A DNA stretch of 64,000 bases, from assembly GCF_002934685.1 (NCBI RefSeq), contig NZ_NKHL01000116.1, positions 124,001-188,000 on the forward strand. The letters are read 5' to 3'. Origin of the DNA: Pseudomonas bohemica. Its GTDB lineage: Bacteria > Pseudomonadota > Gammaproteobacteria > Pseudomonadales > Pseudomonadaceae. The position numbers and the translations under genes are program-made. This document shows positions 9,430 to 17,809 of this stretch, piece by piece (position 1 is the first letter of the stretch; each line of letters begins with the position of its first letter). The notes under the pieces were generated by a model. It saw only the letters and a program-made list of their open reading frames with translations. It did not search any database and had not been told where the DNA came from.

Positions 9430-9573
9430 ATGAAAGCAGCAATCCGCATATTGATCGGCTTGAGTTGTGTCTTGGCGCTGCACGGCTGTTTCGACAATGA
9501 TCAGAACCAGGACAAAGCCAAGGATCAATCCAAGCCCTCGCTGCAGATGCAGCAGAACGACGAGAAAAAGTAA
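9430..9573 (+). CDS. Small lipoprotein (47 aa)
   Basis: This gene is too short for most ORF cut-offs. From the ATG at 9430 (GAGGTAAC upstream) it encodes a lipoprotein signal peptide MKAAIRILIGLSCVLAL, the lipobox LHGC with the lipidated Cys at residue 18, and a hydrophilic tail rich in Gln, Asp and Lys. Asp/Asn after the Cys (CFDND) leaves membrane sorting uncertain. The gene lies 36 nt after the Gfo/Idh/MocA stop and is probably co-transcribed; function is unknown. Confidence 0.6.
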   Translation: MKAAIRILIGLSCVLALHGCFDNDQNQDKAKDQSKPSLQMQQNDEKK

Positions 9574-9615
9574 CGAGCTGGGTTCCCGATCGACATCCCA
9601 AAAAGTGATGCATCC

Positions 9616-9669
9616 AGATGCGTGAATGACCGCTTCAACCGACAGGAGCCAGTGAGCGGTCATGCATCT
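9616..9669. terminator. Interrupted inverted repeat, probable bidirectional terminator
   Basis: Two nested arms pair: AGATGC (9616-9621) with GCATCT (9664-9669), and ATGACCGCT (9626-9634) with AGCGGTCAT (9655-9663), around a 20 nt loop. It sits between convergent genes (lipoprotein and RcnB-like). There is no T run, so termination is inferred from position. Confidence 0.45.
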
Positions 9670-9693
9670 GATAGGCGCACAGGCGTCGCAAAT

Positions 9694-10059
9694 CTAGGGT
9701 TTGTCGATTAGCTCTTTAATCGTTCCGGTCGGAATGCTGACCAGTGCGAACTTGCCCTTGATCTGGACCCACTGTTCGTCCTTACCCGGCGCACTCAGGT
9801 GCCGCGCCTGCCAGTCGTTGACGGCCAGGCTTGGGCGCTGAAATTCATCAGGCACGTTGTCACCTTTCTTGAGTTGCGTTTCCCCCGCGCCGGGCCGATC
9901 CAGTGTGATGCTGGTCTGCTCGGCAGCGAAACTTGCGTTACTTAGCGTGCAACACGCCACGACAGCCAGAACAGAGGTGTGTCGGGCGATCGGGTGCAAC
10001 GCCGACCAGAGCCGGGCAAACGCCGGACCTGGCCAGAGGAGGGAAGTGCGCTGACTCAT
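9694..10059 (-). CDS. RcnB-family periplasmic protein
   Basis: This 121-residue protein has an N-terminal hydrophobic segment ending ASFAA (signal peptide, about residues 25-46). Its C-terminal module (about 70-120) reads PDEFQRPSLAVNDWQARHLS, then DEQWVQIKGKFALVSIPTGTI. That pattern (VNDW, W-V-x-x-x-x-x-x-LVxIxTG) is the RcnB family, first known from E. coli nickel/cobalt homeostasis. In pseudomonads most members are of unknown role. The ATG overlaps the stop of the preceding Gly/Ser-rich gene by 4 bp (ATGA), so translation is coupled. The first 20 residues before the hydrophobic part are unusually long for a signal peptide. Confidence 0.7.
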   Translation of the reverse strand: MSQRTSLLWPGPAFARLWSALHPIARHTSVLAVVACCTLSNASFAAEQTSITLDRPGAGETQLKKGDNVPDEFQRPSLAVNDWQARHLSAPGKDEQWVQIKGKFALVSIPTGTIKELIDKP

Positions 10060-10379
10060 GAACCGCTACCGGAGCCACTCGAACCTGAACTCGAACCGGA
10101 GCCCGACGGCGATTTATTCCCGGGGCTCGAATTACCACCGCTGCCGGCTTCTCCACCGGAGCCTGGCAACGCGGTGCCAGTGGTGTTGGCGCCATTGGTA
10201 CCGCTGGCTTTGGGTACGCCGCTGGATGGGCTGCCGCTGGCCGGGGCTGACGGTCCGCTCATGGTGCCGCCGTTGGAAGTACCGCTCGAACTGGAGCCGC
10301 TGGTCGCTGCCATCGAGGTTCCCGACAGCGCGCAGGTCAGTGCGGCCAATGCCAGTGCATAACTCAGTTTCTTATTCAT
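10056..10379 (-). CDS. Gly/Ser-rich exported protein
   Basis: This 107-residue protein starts at the ATG at 10379 (AGAGGC ribosome site). A clear Sec signal peptide (NKKLSYALALAALTCALSG, cleavage after SMAA) is followed by a low-complexity mature chain made almost only of Gly, Ser, Asn, Pro and Thr. There is no cysteine or catalytic motif. It is the first gene of a two-gene unit with the RcnB-like protein. The composition suggests an unfolded envelope or secreted peptide. Function is unknown. Confidence 0.65.
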   Translation of the reverse strand: MNKKLSYALALAALTCALSGTSMAATSGSSSSGTSNGGTMSGPSAPASGSPSSGVPKASGTNGANTTGTALPGSGGEAGSGGNSSPGNKSPSGSGSSSGSSGSGSGS

Positions 10380-10927
10380 GGGGTAAAGCCTCTTCGTCAA
10401 AGAACGAGATACAAGGTCTGGCATTGTTGCCAGTCGTTGTAGGGTTCTGACTCATCGGACAGCTACAAAAGTTTTAAAAAATAACGAGTCGGCGATGAAC
10501 GGTTATGACGCCTTCAGTCAGGCTCGTTGTATGTCCGGTCCGTTTGTGACGGTTCGAGAGGCTTGCTCAGCACCCAGTTCGATCATCACTGCAGGGCGGC
10601 GTTGGGCGTTATTCCGCCCGTTGATGCATGGTCGTGCCTATCAAGACCGGAGCATAGTCCCGAGGCAATCGACGTTTCGTTGAGCCTGCGCCATTTATCC
10701 GTAGATTTCCCCGCCGAACACGTCCGCCGGACCGCCTTGAAGGGCGGCTGCAGAGAATCCACGCACCCGCATCATTCTCATACCGAACATATTCATATGG
10801 TTTATTCCATATAGAGAATGTTATTCCGACGCGGGAATCGTGTTATTCCTGATTCTGACAACGGCGCCGCACGGCTTGCGCAGCCGAAGGACGCTTGAAT
10901 CCTGGGATAAACATCAGGTGAGAACGG
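10380..10927. other. Intergenic region at left border of the catabolic cluster
   Basis: This 548 bp stretch has no credible gene; two short ORFs (10495-10814) have neither ribosome site nor recognisable product. The first 400 bp show nothing notable. The last 130 bp are AT-richer and hold the repeated TTATTCC elements and the ATTCCATATAGAGAATGT box listed separately. It marks the change from housekeeping-like genes to catabolic operons. Confidence 0.55.
10802..10849. promoter_or_regulatory. Three TTATTCC repeats overlapping a shared 18-bp box
   Basis: TTATTCC occurs at 10802, 10821 and 10843, i.e. 19 and 22 bp apart, about two helix turns each. Over the first copy lies ATTCCATATAGAGAATGT (10804-10821), which matches 16 of 18 bases of ATTCTGTATAGAGAATGT at 25696-25713, upstream of the DUF1302 operon. 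Same-face spacing and recurrence suggest an operator for a shared regulator. The site is about 80-125 bp before the CoA-transferase start. Confidence 0.5.
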
Positions 10928-13147
10928 ATGAAAAATGGCGTGCTGGATTCACTACGGGTGATTGAGTTTTGCGAAGGCATCGCCGGGTCGGCAGCGGGTT
11001 TGCAACTCAGCGAGGCGGGCGCTGAGGTCGTAAAGGTCGAACTGGCCACGCGACCGCTGAAGCGCAGCGGTGCTCTGTTTTCCGTGCTCAACCGGGGCAA
11101 GCGCCACGTAACGCTTGCTTCACTCGAAGGTGTCTTGACGTTGCTGGAGAGCGCGGATGTATTGATTCACGAACTCACACCCGCGCAGGCGGCCGCGAAC
11201 GGGCTGGACGATGCTTCGCTAAAACGGCTTTGTCCTTCACTCGTGGTTTCGGCGATTGGCGGTTGGCCACAGCGCCATGCATTGGCCGAGGCTGTGCCGA
11301 GGGAGACGCTGGTGCTGGCGCGCCTTGGCTTGCTGGATGAGCAGCCCGGACATCGCACGGGTCCGGTATTTGTGCGCATGCCTTATGCAAACTGGATCGC
11401 CTGCTGGTTATGTGTGGTGGGTGTCATGGCGCGACTGATCGCACGGGACCGTGATGGCCGAGGGGGCGTTGCTCATACCAGCCTGGCGCAGGCGGCACTG
11501 GTGCCGATGAGCATGCATTGGGCCAGAGCCGAAACGCCCACGCCGGTATTTGCCAAAGGGCTGGATAAGCATATTCCCATTCCTTTGCATCGCTGCAGCG
11601 ATGGGCGCTGGCTGCATGTGCATTATTCCCCGGACAAAGCGCCATGGATGGCGAGCGCCCTCGCGCAGCTGGGCCCTGACGAAGTGGCCAGGCTCAATGC
11701 GGCCTGGCCCGAGAGCCACGTCGCCCCCAATTTCGGTGCCAACAGGTACGTCTTCGCCATGCGCCCGGCGCAGGAATGGGTGGAGCATCTATGGGAATGG
11801 GACGTGGCGGCGCAGATTGCCGCGCCCTTCGGCGCTGTTTATTTCGATGAGCAAGCCAGGGCCAACGGCTATGTCGTCGAGGTAGACGATCCAGTGTTGG
11901 GCAGGACCTTACAGCCTGGGCCTTGCTATAGCGTGCAACCGGCCTCAAGGGTGCGAGGTCCCCTACGCTCGACGTGTGAGGACCTCGAGAGCATCGGATT
12001 TCGTCCTCCTGTGCCGGTGGCTGTCGACAAGCCAGTCTGCGACCTACCACCGCTGCATGGCTTGAAGGTTCTCGATCTGGGCGCCTATCTGGCCGGGCCG
12101 TTCGCCTGCATGTTGCTTGCGGACCTTGGTGCGGATGTGATCAAGGTCGAGGCGCCCACCGGCGATGCCATGCGCCGACTGGAGCGTACGTTCAGCGGCA
12201 CTCAGCGAGGTAAGCGGGGGGTTGCGCTGAAGCTGGGGGATGCGGCGACGCAACCGGTGGTCGAGGCGCTGGTGCGCTGGGCCGATGTCATCCATCACAA
12301 CATGCGCCTGCCCGCGGCGCGCAAACTCAAGGTCGACTATGACAGCGCCAAGGCGCTGAATCCGACGCTGCTTTATTGCCACGTCAGCGCCTATGGCCCC
12401 AATGGCCCACGTGCGCACTGGCCTGGGTTCGATCAACTCATGCAGGCGTCATCCGGTTGGGAAACGGCACAGGGAGGCGAGGGCAACCCACCCCAATGGC
12501 TGCGCTTCGGGGTCGGCGACTTTTTCGCCGGGTTGTCATCGCTGTTTGCGCTGCTGCTGGGTGTTTATGCCCGAAATCGAACGGGAAATGGGCAGATGGT
12601 CGCCTCCTCACTGTTGGGGGCGACGCTGTTGACGATGGCCGAGGCCGTGGCCCTGGACGACGGATCGATTACCGAGGTGGATGTACTGGACAGCACGCAG
12701 ACCGGCGTGAGCACGGTGCATCGGCTGTACTTATGTGGCGATCACACCTGGCTGGCGGTGGCGGCGCTGCAAGACGATGAAGCCCGGCGCCTGCTTGCGT
12801 TGCTGGGCGCCGACCCTGGGGCCTGGTTTTTGACCCGCACCCGCAGTCAGGCGATCACGCAACTACAGCGCCACGGTATCAATGTCGAAGCGGTGCGCGA
12901 GGCTCAGCTTGACGCATTTCTCGACGACCCGATGCATGCCGCCGCAGGCCTTCACGCTCATTACCCGCATCCGGTGTACGGCCAACTGCAGCAGGTGGGT
13001 GGCTTTTGGGACTTTGGCGACTTGCCCCTGGCGCTGGATCGGGCGCCCCCGGCATTGGGGCAGCACAGCCGCGAAGTGCTGATGCAGATGGGCTTTGACG
13101 ACAGCGAACAGCAGCGCCTGGTCGAGGCCGGGTTGCTGCACCTATGA
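10928..13147 (+). CDS. Fused double-domain CaiB/BaiF-type CoA-transferase
   Basis: This 739-residue protein carries two class III CoA-transferase domains in tandem (about 1-365 and 374-735), where most family members have one of about 400 residues. The second domain begins LHGLKVLDLGAYLAGPFACMLLADLGADVIKVE and keeps the catalytic-type Gly-Asp at 530-531. In the first domain the aligned position is Asn155 (PYANW), so that half probably cannot form the aspartyl-CoA intermediate. Single-chain versions act as intramolecular pseudo-dimers. The likely role is moving CoA from an acyl-CoA donor to a pathway acid. It is the first gene of an operon with SDR, acyl-CoA dehydrogenase, kinase and SDR. Confidence 0.85.
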   Translation: MKNGVLDSLRVIEFCEGIAGSAAGLQLSEAGAEVVKVELATRPLKRSGALFSVLNRGKRHVTLASLEGVLTLLESADVLIHELTPAQAAANGLDDASLKRLCPSLVVSAIGGWPQRHALAEAVPRETLVLARLGLLDEQPGHRTGPVFVRMPYANWIACWLCVVGVMARLIARDRDGRGGVAHTSLAQAALVPMSMHWARAETPTPVFAKGLDKHIPIPLHRCSDGRWLHVHYSPDKAPWMASALAQLGPDEVARLNAAWPESHVAPNFGANRYVFAMRPAQEWVEHLWEWDVAAQIAAPFGAVYFDEQARANGYVVEVDDPVLGRTLQPGPCYSVQPASRVRGPLRSTCEDLESIGFRPPVPVAVDKPVCDLPPLHGLKVLDLGAYLAGPFACMLLADLGADVIKVEAPTGDAMRRLERTFSGTQRGKRGVALKLGDAATQPVVEALVRWADVIHHNMRLPAARKLKVDYDSAKALNPTLLYCHVSAYGPNGPRAHWPGFDQLMQASSGWETAQGGEGNPPQWLRFGVGDFFAGLSSLFALLLGVYARNRTGNGQMVASSLLGATLLTMAEAVALDDGSITEVDVLDSTQTGVSTVHRLYLCGDHTWLAVAALQDDEARRLLALLGADPGAWFLTRTRSQAITQLQRHGINVEAVREAQLDAFLDDPMHAAAGLHAHYPHPVYGQLQQVGGFWDFGDLPLALDRAPPALGQHSREVLMQMGFDDSEQQRLVEAGLLHL

Positions 13148-13178
13148 GTGGCGAGTGGGTTATCGAGAGGACAGCGTG

Positions 13179-13916
13179 ATGCGGGAACTGGATTTCAGCG
13201 GTAAGACGGTACTGGTCATTGGCGGCTCCAGCGGTATCGGTAATGGCATCGCGCGAGGCTTTCTGGAACGCGGTGCCGAGGTTCACGTGTGGGGAACCCG
13301 CGCCTGCGCCGACGATTACGCCGATTCGCCCGACTCTGACCTTGAAGGGTTGCATTACCTCCAGGTCGACGTAGCTCAGGCGGCGCAGATCGACGCCGCT
13401 CCCACACCATTCGAGCGGCTGGATGTGTTGGTCCAGGCGCAGGGTACGGTGCTGTACGACCGGCAGGAGTTCGAGCCTGAAGGCTTTCGTCGCGTGCTCG
13501 ACGTCAACCTCGTCAGCCTGATGATCTGTGCCCGCAAACTCTACCCGCAACTCAAGGCCTGCCGGGGCGCGATGATCATCATCAGCTCCGCTGCGGCGTT
13601 TCATTCGACTCGCGGCAATCCGGCCTATAACGCCTCGAAAACCGGCGCATTCGGGCTTACCCGCACCCTGGGCGAGGCTTGGGCACGAGACGGCATTCGG
13701 GTGAACGGCATTGCGCCGGGCCTGGTGCAGAGCAAGTTGACACGCATTACCACCGACCATCCCGATCGCCTTGAAAACGCCCTGCGTGGCATCCCTCTGG
13801 GACGTCTGGGGACGCCACAGGACATGGCCAATGTGGCGCTTTTCCTCGCGTCACCCCTGGCCGGCTACATGCTCGGTCAGACGTTGCTGGTCGATGGCGG
13901 GATGCTCCTGGCTTGA
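13179..13916 (+). CDS. SDR oxidoreductase
   Basis: This is a 245-residue classical SDR. The ATG at 13179 (GAGGACAGC upstream) is preferred over a longer frame that would run into the CoA-transferase gene. The motif GGSSGIGNG is at about 15-23, Ser-Ser-Ala in the catalytic strand, and Tyr-Asn-Ala-Ser-Lys in the active site. The usual NNAG is replaced by QAQG, seen in some divergent members. The C-terminus has the usual VDGGMLLA end. It probably oxidises a hydroxyacyl-CoA or ring hydroxyl within the operon. It sits 31 nt after the CoA-transferase and 44 nt before the acyl-CoA dehydrogenase. Confidence 0.85.
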   Translation: MRELDFSGKTVLVIGGSSGIGNGIARGFLERGAEVHVWGTRACADDYADSPDSDLEGLHYLQVDVAQAAQIDAAPTPFERLDVLVQAQGTVLYDRQEFEPEGFRRVLDVNLVSLMICARKLYPQLKACRGAMIIISSAAAFHSTRGNPAYNASKTGAFGLTRTLGEAWARDGIRVNGIAPGLVQSKLTRITTDHPDRLENALRGIPLGRLGTPQDMANVALFLASPLAGYMLGQTLLVDGGMLLA

Positions 13917-13960
13917 CGCTCGATTCCGAACAGACGATTCCGAACAGACAAGGAGGGCCC

Positions 13961-15262
13961 ATGGCCTGGGATTTTGAAACCGATGCCGACTTTCAGGCGG
14001 AACTGGATTGGATCGACCATTTCGTTCGCGAAGAAGTCGAGCCCCTGGAGCATGTGTTGGGCAGCCCCTGGGATATTCACGATCGGCTGTTCAAGTCGCT
14101 CGTTCCACCTCTCCAGGCGCAGGTACGCGAACGCGGCTTCTGGGCCTGTCATTTGGGGCCTGAACTGGGGGGAGCCGGTTACGGGCAAGTTCGTCTGGCG
14201 CTGATCAACGAGATTCTGGGTCGCGCAGCGTTCGCGCCTATCGTCTTCGGCTGTCAGGCGCCCGATTCCGGTAACGGCGAGATCCTTGCGCATTTTGGTA
14301 ATGCCGAACAGAAGCGCCGGTATTTGCAACCGCTGCTCGATGGCACCGTGGTGTCCTGCTTCGCCATGACCGAACCCCAGGGCGGCGCGGACCCGAACGT
14401 GTTCACCACGCGGGCCACACGTGAGGGCGATCATTGGGTGCTCACGGGTGAGAAATGGTTCGCCTCCAATGCCCGGTACGCGGCATTTCTCATTGTCATG
14501 GCCGTCACCGATCCTGCGCTCGGCGCTCACGGTGGGATGTCGATGTTCATCGTCCCGGCCGATGCACCGGGGTTGATCATCGAGCGCAATGTGGGTATCG
14601 CCGACGATCCGCAGGCCACCCACGCGTACCTGAGATTCGACAATGTGCGGATTCCCGCCGACAGCATGTTGGGCGCACCAGGCCAGGCCTTCGTCGTGGC
14701 GCAGGTCCGATTGGGCGGGGGGCGCGTGCATCATGCGATGCGCGTCATCGGCCAGGCACGCAAGGCGCTCGACGCCATGTGCCAACGAGCACTGTCGCGC
14801 AGTACACAGGGCAGTCCGCTGGCTGACAAGCAGATGGTCCAGGAGAAGATTGCCGATTCCTGGATCGAGCTGGAACAGTTTCGCTTGCTGGTCATGCGCA
14901 CGGCTTGGCGCATCGACAAATATCAGGACTACCTGAAGGTCCGCAAAGACATCGCGGCCGTCAAGGCTGCCATGCCCAGGGTTCTGCACGACATCGCGGC
15001 GCGGGCGTTGCAGATTCACGGGTGTCTGGGGGTGAGCGACGAGATGCCGTTCGCGGGGCTGATCATCCGCTCTTTTCAGATGGGCCTGGCGGATGGTCCG
15101 ACCGAGGTTCATAAAATCACCCTGGCCAGACAGCTGCTGCGCGACTACAGCCCTGAACCCGAGATGTTCCCGGCGTATCACCGGCCGACCGCCGCACGGG
15201 CCGCACGGGAGAAGTTTCACGACGCGTTACAGCCCTTGCCGCTTGCAGGCGGTGATGCATGA
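13961..15262 (+). CDS. Acyl-CoA dehydrogenase, ACAD10/11 (LvaC-like) type
   Basis: This is a 433-residue FAD acyl-CoA dehydrogenase. The start at 13961 has an AAGGAGGG site. It has the FAD/substrate strand CFAMTEPQGGADPN, then TGEKWFASNARYA, the segment LGGGRVHHAMRVIGQARKAL and the late signature ADGPTEVHK. GGRxHH with ADGPxEVH is the hallmark of the ACAD10/11 subgroup rather than ordinary fatty-acid enzymes. Human ACAD10/11 fuse this domain to an APH-type kinase and isomerise 4-hydroxyacyl-CoAs through a phospho intermediate; bacterial LvaC and LvaA of levulinate catabolism are the split form. Here the kinase gene overlaps by 4 bp, so the same chemistry on a 4-hydroxyacyl-CoA is inferred. 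Confidence 0.88.
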   Translation: MAWDFETDADFQAELDWIDHFVREEVEPLEHVLGSPWDIHDRLFKSLVPPLQAQVRERGFWACHLGPELGGAGYGQVRLALINEILGRAAFAPIVFGCQAPDSGNGEILAHFGNAEQKRRYLQPLLDGTVVSCFAMTEPQGGADPNVFTTRATREGDHWVLTGEKWFASNARYAAFLIVMAVTDPALGAHGGMSMFIVPADAPGLIIERNVGIADDPQATHAYLRFDNVRIPADSMLGAPGQAFVVAQVRLGGGRVHHAMRVIGQARKALDAMCQRALSRSTQGSPLADKQMVQEKIADSWIELEQFRLLVMRTAWRIDKYQDYLKVRKDIAAVKAAMPRVLHDIAARALQIHGCLGVSDEMPFAGLIIRSFQMGLADGPTEVHKITLARQLLRDYSPEPEMFPAYHRPTAARAAREKFHDALQPLPLAGGDA

Positions 15263-16311
15263 GCGGCGCAGATTGGGAGACATTGGTCGATGTACAGCGG
15301 CTCGCCGCCTGGATGGACCTGAGAGGCTTGGGCAGTGGCCCCATCGAGCACCCACGGCGCCTGGCCGGAGGAACGCAGAATCTGCTGTTGCATTTTCGCC
15401 GCGCAGGCCGTGATTACGTATTGCGTCGCCCGCCGCTGCATCCTCGTCAGGACGGTAGCAAAACCATCGCTCGCGAAGCCCGGGTGCTCGGGGCGCTGGC
15501 CGGTACGTCGGTGCCCCATGCGGCGTTGATCGCAGCCTGTGATGACGCGTCCGTTCTGGGGGCCGGCTTTTATCTCATGGAGCCCGTCGCGGGGTTCAAT
15601 GCTTCGGCGGCAATGCCCGCCCTGCACGCCAGCGATCCAGGTATCCGTCGGCAAATGGGCTACGCCATGGTCGACGCGCTGCTCAGGCTTGGCGAGGTGG
15701 ATTATCGGCGGGTCGGTCTTGAAGGATTCGGTAAACCCGAGGGGTTCCTGCAGCGGCAGGTGTCGCGCTGGCTGTCGCAGCTGGAGGGCTATCGCGATTA
15801 TCAAGGTTGGCCCGGTGCCGAGCGCCTGCCCGGCGTGAGGACCATCGCTCGATGGTTGGAGCAGCACTGCCCGACGCAGTTTTCTCCCGGAATCCTGCAC
15901 GGCGATTACCACCTGAACAATGTGATGTTCAGTCAGGGCACCCCCCAGGTGGCCGCCATTGTCGATTGGGAACTGGCCACGATTGGCGATCCCTTGCTCG
16001 ACCTTGGCTGGCTGCTGGTGACCTGGCCTGGCGCGGATGGCCGGGGCGCCGGAACCATCCATGTGCAGCCCTGGGAAGGTTTTCCGACCGCGCAAGCGTT
16101 GATCGAGCGTTATCGCAGCGGCACAGCACGCAGCCTCATCGATCTGAATTGGTACATCGTGCTGGCCGGCTTCAAGCTCGGTATTTTGCTGGAAGGCAGC
16201 TATGCAAGAGCGTGTGCGGGCAAATCAGCCATGGAAACCGCATTGACCCATCACGCCTGCGCCGTGCGTCTTTTCGAGCAGACACAGGCGCGGCTGGCCA
16301 ACGACTCATGA
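15259..16311 (+). CDS. APH-type acyl-CoA kinase (LvaA/ACAD11-kinase-like phosphotransferase)
   Basis: This is a 350-residue aminoglycoside-phosphotransferase-fold protein. It has a Gly-rich N-lobe (RRLAGGTQNLLLHF), the catalytic loop HGDYHLNN at 214-221 (Asp216 base, Asn221) and the metal-binding IVDWELATIGDPLLDLGW (Asp236). This DWE-x-x-x-x-GDP form is typical of the phosphotransferases paired with ACAD10/11-type dehydrogenases rather than of antibiotic kinases. The ATG overlaps the dehydrogenase stop by 4 bp. By analogy with LvaA it should phosphorylate a 4-hydroxyacyl-CoA; antibiotic resistance is unlikely. No separate LvaB-like small partner gene is seen next to it. Confidence 0.85.
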   Translation: MSGADWETLVDVQRLAAWMDLRGLGSGPIEHPRRLAGGTQNLLLHFRRAGRDYVLRRPPLHPRQDGSKTIAREARVLGALAGTSVPHAALIAACDDASVLGAGFYLMEPVAGFNASAAMPALHASDPGIRRQMGYAMVDALLRLGEVDYRRVGLEGFGKPEGFLQRQVSRWLSQLEGYRDYQGWPGAERLPGVRTIARWLEQHCPTQFSPGILHGDYHLNNVMFSQGTPQVAAIVDWELATIGDPLLDLGWLLVTWPGADGRGAGTIHVQPWEGFPTAQALIERYRSGTARSLIDLNWYIVLAGFKLGILLEGSYARACAGKSAMETALTHHACAVRLFEQTQARLANDS

Positions 16312-16334
16312 AGCGATCCAATGGAGGCAGGTAA

Positions 16335-17105
16335 ATGGCAAACGGCAGACAGCTCGATGGCAAGAAAATCGTCGTCACGGGTGGCGCCCGGGGCATCGGC
16401 GCGGCAGTGGTCAGCGCATATGTGGAGCAGGGGGGGCAGGTCGTCAGCCTGGACATCGGTAACCACGCCAATGTGGAGGACCCACAAGGCCCCGGCCGGG
16501 TCTTTCATCGCCATTGCGATATCGCCCAGAGCCAGTCGGTTGACGAGGCCTTTGCCTGGGCTGCGCAGCGACTGGGCGGCCTGGATGTGCTCGTTCATGC
16601 GGCCGGTATCGCACCAAACGCCCAGGCGCAGGACATCGAGCTGGATCAATGGGAGCAGGTCTTTGCCGTGAATGCCAGGGGCACGTTCCTGACCAATCGG
16701 GCAGCGTATGGGCTGATGCAACATTCGGGCGGCCGGATCATCAATTTCGCTTCTGCCGCCGGCGTGATGGGCCAACCGGGCAAGGCGCACTATGCCGCGA
16801 GCAAAGGTGCGGTGCTGGCCTGGACACGCACGGTCGCCCGCGAGTGGGGGCCGCTGGGAATTACCGTCAACGCCATTGCCCCCGCCATGTGGACGCCGAT
16901 GTACGATGCGACGCGAGCGAGCATGAACCCGCAGCAGCTGCAGCAGCATGACGCCTTCATGGCGACGCATATACCGCTGGGCGGTCGTCTGGGTGATCCG
17001 CGAAACGATCTGGCGCCCATGTTGGTTTTTCTGGCAGGCGATGGGGCGCGTTTCATCACCGGTCAGACCCTGGCCGTGGACGGCGGCATGCTAATGCTCA
17101 GTTGA
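16335..17105 (+). CDS. SDR oxidoreductase
   Basis: This is a 256-residue classical SDR with TGGARGIG at about residues 16-23, HAAG in place of NNAG, a Ser-Ala-Ala catalytic strand (INFASAAGVMG), Tyr-Ala-Ala-Ser-Lys, and a VDGGMLML end. The ATG at 16335 follows GGAGGCAGGTAA. It is the last gene of the operon starting at 10928. Its 3' end overlaps the convergent TetR gene by 15 bp. A role as a hydroxyacyl-CoA or alcohol dehydrogenase in the same pathway is inferred only from position. Confidence 0.85.
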   Translation: MANGRQLDGKKIVVTGGARGIGAAVVSAYVEQGGQVVSLDIGNHANVEDPQGPGRVFHRHCDIAQSQSVDEAFAWAAQRLGGLDVLVHAAGIAPNAQAQDIELDQWEQVFAVNARGTFLTNRAAYGLMQHSGGRIINFASAAGVMGQPGKAHYAASKGAVLAWTRTVAREWGPLGITVNAIAPAMWTPMYDATRASMNPQQLQQHDAFMATHIPLGGRLGDPRNDLAPMLVFLAGDGARFITGQTLAVDGGMLMLS

Positions 17106-17735
17106 GCCTGCATCCGCTCTGATGGAAGAGGGCAGCAGCACGGCATGGATCATTTTGGTATGCAACCCCACGGCGGCTGTCAGGGAGGGCGTGTGGCCAG
17201 GGCTGTGCCAGCTGCTGATTTCGTTGAGCATCGCCAGCATGCACGGCACCATCGTCTGAATCTGAACTTTGACGAAGCGCCCCTGGTCCATGCCTGCTTG
17301 CAGGATGGCGCCGAGCCGCCTGGCGGTGTCATCGCGCAGGGCCTGGATCAGGAGCCGTTGATCGGTCGTGAGGCAGCGATATTCCAGACGCGCAAGCAGC
17401 CAGCGTTGCCGGTGTTCGGAGGTAAACGTCACATGGGCCCGAATGAACGCGTTCAAAGCCTTGAGCGGATCGCCCAGGATGACGCGATTGCCCGGCAGCG
17501 CAAGCAGCAATTCGGTTTCATATCTCTCGATCAACTCGAACAGCAGCGCATCCTTGCTCTCGATATGGTTGTACAGCGAGCCGGCTTGCATGCCGACTGC
17601 CGTCGCCAACTGACGGAGGCTCACGGAATGAAACCCGTGATCGACAAACAGCTGCAGGGCGGTCGTGCGGATATGTTCGTGGGGCGAAGGTGGAGCATCG
17701 CTGTGCATGACGTCGAACGCGGCGAGAGCCTGCAT
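17091..17735 (-). CDS. TetR/AcrR-family regulator
   Basis: This is a 214-residue regulator. The ATG at 17735, with CGAGGTGAAAATC upstream, is chosen over a longer frame that reads through the intergenic spacer. The N-terminal helix-turn-helix is at about 22-70: IRTTALQLFVDHGFHSVSLRQ, then AVGMQAGSLYNHIESKDALL. The C-terminal half is the variable ligand domain, with TFTSEHRQRWLLARLEYRCL as in the TetR_C members found beside acyl-CoA genes. It is convergent with the CoA-transferase operon (15 bp overlap) and upstream on the same strand lies the 2-oxoacid oxidoreductase gene. It may control either unit, probably sensing an acyl-CoA. Confidence 0.85.
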   Translation of the reverse strand: MQALAAFDVMHSDAPPSPHEHIRTTALQLFVDHGFHSVSLRQLATAVGMQAGSLYNHIESKDALLFELIERYETELLLALPGNRVILGDPLKALNAFIRAHVTFTSEHRQRWLLARLEYRCLTTDQRLLIQALRDDTARRLGAILQAGMDQGRFVKVQIQTMVPCMLAMLNEISSWHSPGHTPSLTAAVGLHTKMIHAVLLPSSIRADAGSTEH

Positions 17736-17809
17736 GATTTTCACCTCGAAATGAGCCAGGGATCTGCGCGCCAGCCGGCCTGAACGTGGCCGGTCTGACG
17801 CGACATAAA

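Noticed and set aside
10495..10814. Short ORFs in the 10.4-10.9 kb gap
   Set aside because: No ribosome site, Cys/Arg/His-rich random-like composition and mutual overlap.
13877..15220. 447-aa ORF on the minus strand
   Set aside because: It is the antisense shadow of the acyl-CoA dehydrogenase gene; it has no ribosome site and no recognisable domain, as expected for long spurious ORFs in GC-rich DNA.
15259..16311. Antibiotic (aminoglycoside) resistance kinase
   Set aside because: APH fold is present, but the DWE-GDP motif form and 4 bp overlap with an ACAD10/11-type gene point to acyl-CoA metabolism.
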